Notes under the pieces: generated by a model | Databases searched by the model: none | What the model was told of the DNA's origin: nothing | The model's input: the letters and a program-made list of their open reading frames with translations, nothing else | Program-made: the position numbers and the translations under genes | Shown here: piece by piece, positions 63,056 through 64,000 of the stretch | Layout of the letters: each line of letters opens with the position of its first letter | How positions within the stretch are numbered: position 1 is the stretch's first letter | NCBI GenBank assembly: GCA_036824045.1 | Contig: DAITAZ010000020.1 | Span: 1-64,000, forward strand | Length of the DNA: 64,000 bases | From: DAITAZ01 sp036824045 | GTDB taxonomy: Bacteria; Pseudomonadota; Gammaproteobacteria; Burkholderiales; Rhodocyclaceae | Reading direction: 5' to 3'

Positions 63056-63446
63056 GGCAGGGGCGCCCGACCAGTGGGTAGACGTAGGGCTTGCCGGAGA
63101 GGGCCCGGGCGAGCCCGACCACGCCAAAGAGGATGAGCGTGGAGTGTACGCAGGTGAACCACAGGATCACCACGACCCAGGTGCTGGCCGCATCGTAGCC
63201 CCCGAGCAGGACGATCGCGATGTTCGCTGCCACCAGCAGGCCGCCCGCCCAGAGGCTGGCCGACACGGTTTGCGCCAGGTGGCAGCGGGCCAGCGCCGGA
63301 GCGCGGCCCTTCTCCCGCCACCACAGCCCCACGAGGATGAGAAAGGCGAGCCCGGGAACCAGCATCAGGTTGATGAGGTAGAGCGCCTCGGCGGCGACGG
63401 CCAGCCCTTGGCCGGCCGGGGGGGCGTCAGCGTCCGAAGGTGGCAC
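63048..63446 (-). CDS. Small membrane protein in the nor cluster
   Basis: A 132-residue protein with three or four predicted helices (LYLINLMLVPGLAFLILVGL, WAGGLLVAANIAIVLLGG, TWVVVILWFTCVHSTLILFG). The pattern is DUF4870-like but not a firm match. GTG 63446 is chosen: GAGGTG lies just upstream and the frame overlaps the norQ 3' end by 20 bp. Its stop overlaps the polyferredoxin start. No known function; a structural or assembly role for membrane-bound NO reductase is a guess. Confidence 0.68.
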   Translation of the reverse strand: MPPSDADAPPAGQGLAVAAEALYLINLMLVPGLAFLILVGLWWREKGRAPALARCHLAQTVSASLWAGGLLVAANIAIVLLGGYDAASTWVVVILWFTCVHSTLILFGVVGLARALSGKPYVYPLVGRPCRG

Positions 63447-64000
63447 TGACCACCTCTTCCAGCGCCTCGGCAACCTCGGGGTCGTCGGTGAGGCTCTCCA
63501 CGAGGGCGGCGCGGCAGGCATCCACCCGATCCAGGCCATCCCGGATCAGGGTGGCGGCATAGACCAGAAGGCGGGTACTGGCCACTTCCTCGAGATCCAC
63601 GTCCTTGAGCGCACGCAGGCTGCGGCCGATGGAGACGAGTTGCCGGGCCAGGAGCGGCTCACAGCCAGTCTCGCCCACCAGGATGGCGGCTTCCCGCTCG
63701 GCAGCCGGAAAGTCGAAGCGCAGGCTCACGAAACGTTGGCGGGTGGAGGGCTTCAAGCCCTTGAGGAAGTTCTGGTAGCCGGGGTTGTAGGAGATCACCA
63801 GCATGAAGTTCGGCGGGGCCTCCAGCACTTCGCCGGTGCGGTCAATGGGCAGGATGCGCCGGTCGTCCGCCAGCGGATGCAGCACCACCGTGGTGTCCTT
63901 GCGGGCCTCCACCACTTCGTCCAGGTAGCAGATGCCGCCTTCGCGCACGGCGCGGGTGAGTGGCCCGTCGGACCAGAACGTCGTGCCGTCGCCGATGAGG
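63427..64000 (-). CDS. norQ: NorQ AAA+ ATPase, 3' part (gene runs off the right edge)
   Basis: The C-terminal 190 residues of a MoxR/CbbQ-type AAA+ ATPase. The visible start is LIGDGTTFWSDGPLTRAVRE, followed by the Walker B segment GGICYLDEVVEARKDTT, VLHPLADDRRILPIDRTGEV and sensor-1 MLVISYNPGYQ. STRQRFVSLRFDFP contains the arginine-finger region. Walker A lies outside the window. NorQ works with NorD to mature NO reductase. The frame is open across the right edge. Confidence 0.93.
   Translation of the reverse strand, partial: LIGDGTTFWSDGPLTRAVREGGICYLDEVVEARKDTTVVLHPLADDRRILPIDRTGEVLEAPPNFMLVISYNPGYQNFLKGLKPSTRQRFVSLRFDFPAAEREAAILVGETGCEPLLARQLVSIGRSLRALKDVDLEEVASTRLLVYAATLIRDGLDRVDACRAALVESLTDDPEVAEALEEVVSATFGR

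Noticed and set aside
1..64000. CRISPR arrays, IS elements, prophage or integrase genes
   Set aside because: No regularly spaced direct repeats, transposase motifs or phage genes were seen; the content is core metabolism throughout.

Overview
The window is a stretch of core chromosome from a GC-rich betaproteobacterium. The most likely order is Rhodocyclales (the Azoarcus/Thauera/Zoogloea neighbourhood). This rests on gene content and order, not on a database search: rne divergent from rluC, bamD divergent from rluD-pgeF, an rpfE-recJ block, paired cyanophycin synthetases with their ABC transporter, a phenylacetate-type satellite locus and a nitric oxide reductase accessory cluster. I see no phage, IS element, integrase or CRISPR array.

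Layout. 1-1.8 kb: start of a secreted-protein gene (minus) and a WecA/MraY-family sugar-phosphate transferase (plus), probably the edge of an exopolysaccharide locus. 1.9-8 kb: aromatic acid catabolism (gcdH, paaY, paaG, paaI, a TetR regulator, an orphan LivK-type binding protein, a DUF3293 gene); a TetR-type operator lies between divergent paaY and paaG. 8.1-12.1 kb: rpsT, a DUF3579 gene, tag, bamD, rluD, pgeF. 12.1-23.4 kb: a long minus-strand block, rpfE-recJ-prfC-ligE-prfB followed by a three-gene SMC/kleisin/KITE condensin-like operon (MukBEF/MksBEF/JetABC class) with no nuclease gene. 23.5-26 kb: lolC/E, lolD, a low-molecular-weight phosphatase. 26-32.5 kb: rne against rluC, a HAD phosphatase, a Rieske protein and an S49 peptidase in overlapping order. 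32.5-34.2 kb: tRNA-Arg(ACG) and two periplasmic cell-wall enzymes. 34.3-42.2 kb: cyanophycin locus (DUF1854 protein, zinc-ribbon ABC exporter, truncated CphA-like protein, full CphA). 42.4-48.9 kb: purL, parvulin, bolA, yciI, yciB, msrB. 49-53.7 kb: bioAFHCD. 53.9-55.3 kb: protealysin-like protease with its emfourin-like inhibitor. 55.3-58.4 kb: ttcA, a DUF2863 gene, an EamA exporter. 58.4-64 kb: dnr-like regulator, norD, a YkgJ protein, a NapH-like polyferredoxin, a small membrane protein and the 3' part of norQ.

How the parts work together. The paa genes and gcdH feed aromatic and glutarate carbon to central metabolism. The cyanophycin genes store nitrogen as Asp-Arg polymer. The nor genes with the Crp/Fnr regulator mature and control respiratory NO reductase, so the organism probably denitrifies. 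The bio operon makes biotin up to dethiobiotin; bioB is not in the window. Many adjacent genes share ATGA or GTGA stop/start overlaps, which implies tight translational coupling.

The strongest candidates for follow-up are the nuclease-less condensin-like operon downstream of prfB, the zinc-ribbon ABC transporter plus DUF1854 pair beside the CphA pair, and the set of small accessory genes between norQ and norD. All product names come from reading translated sequence and recalling families; no search was run.
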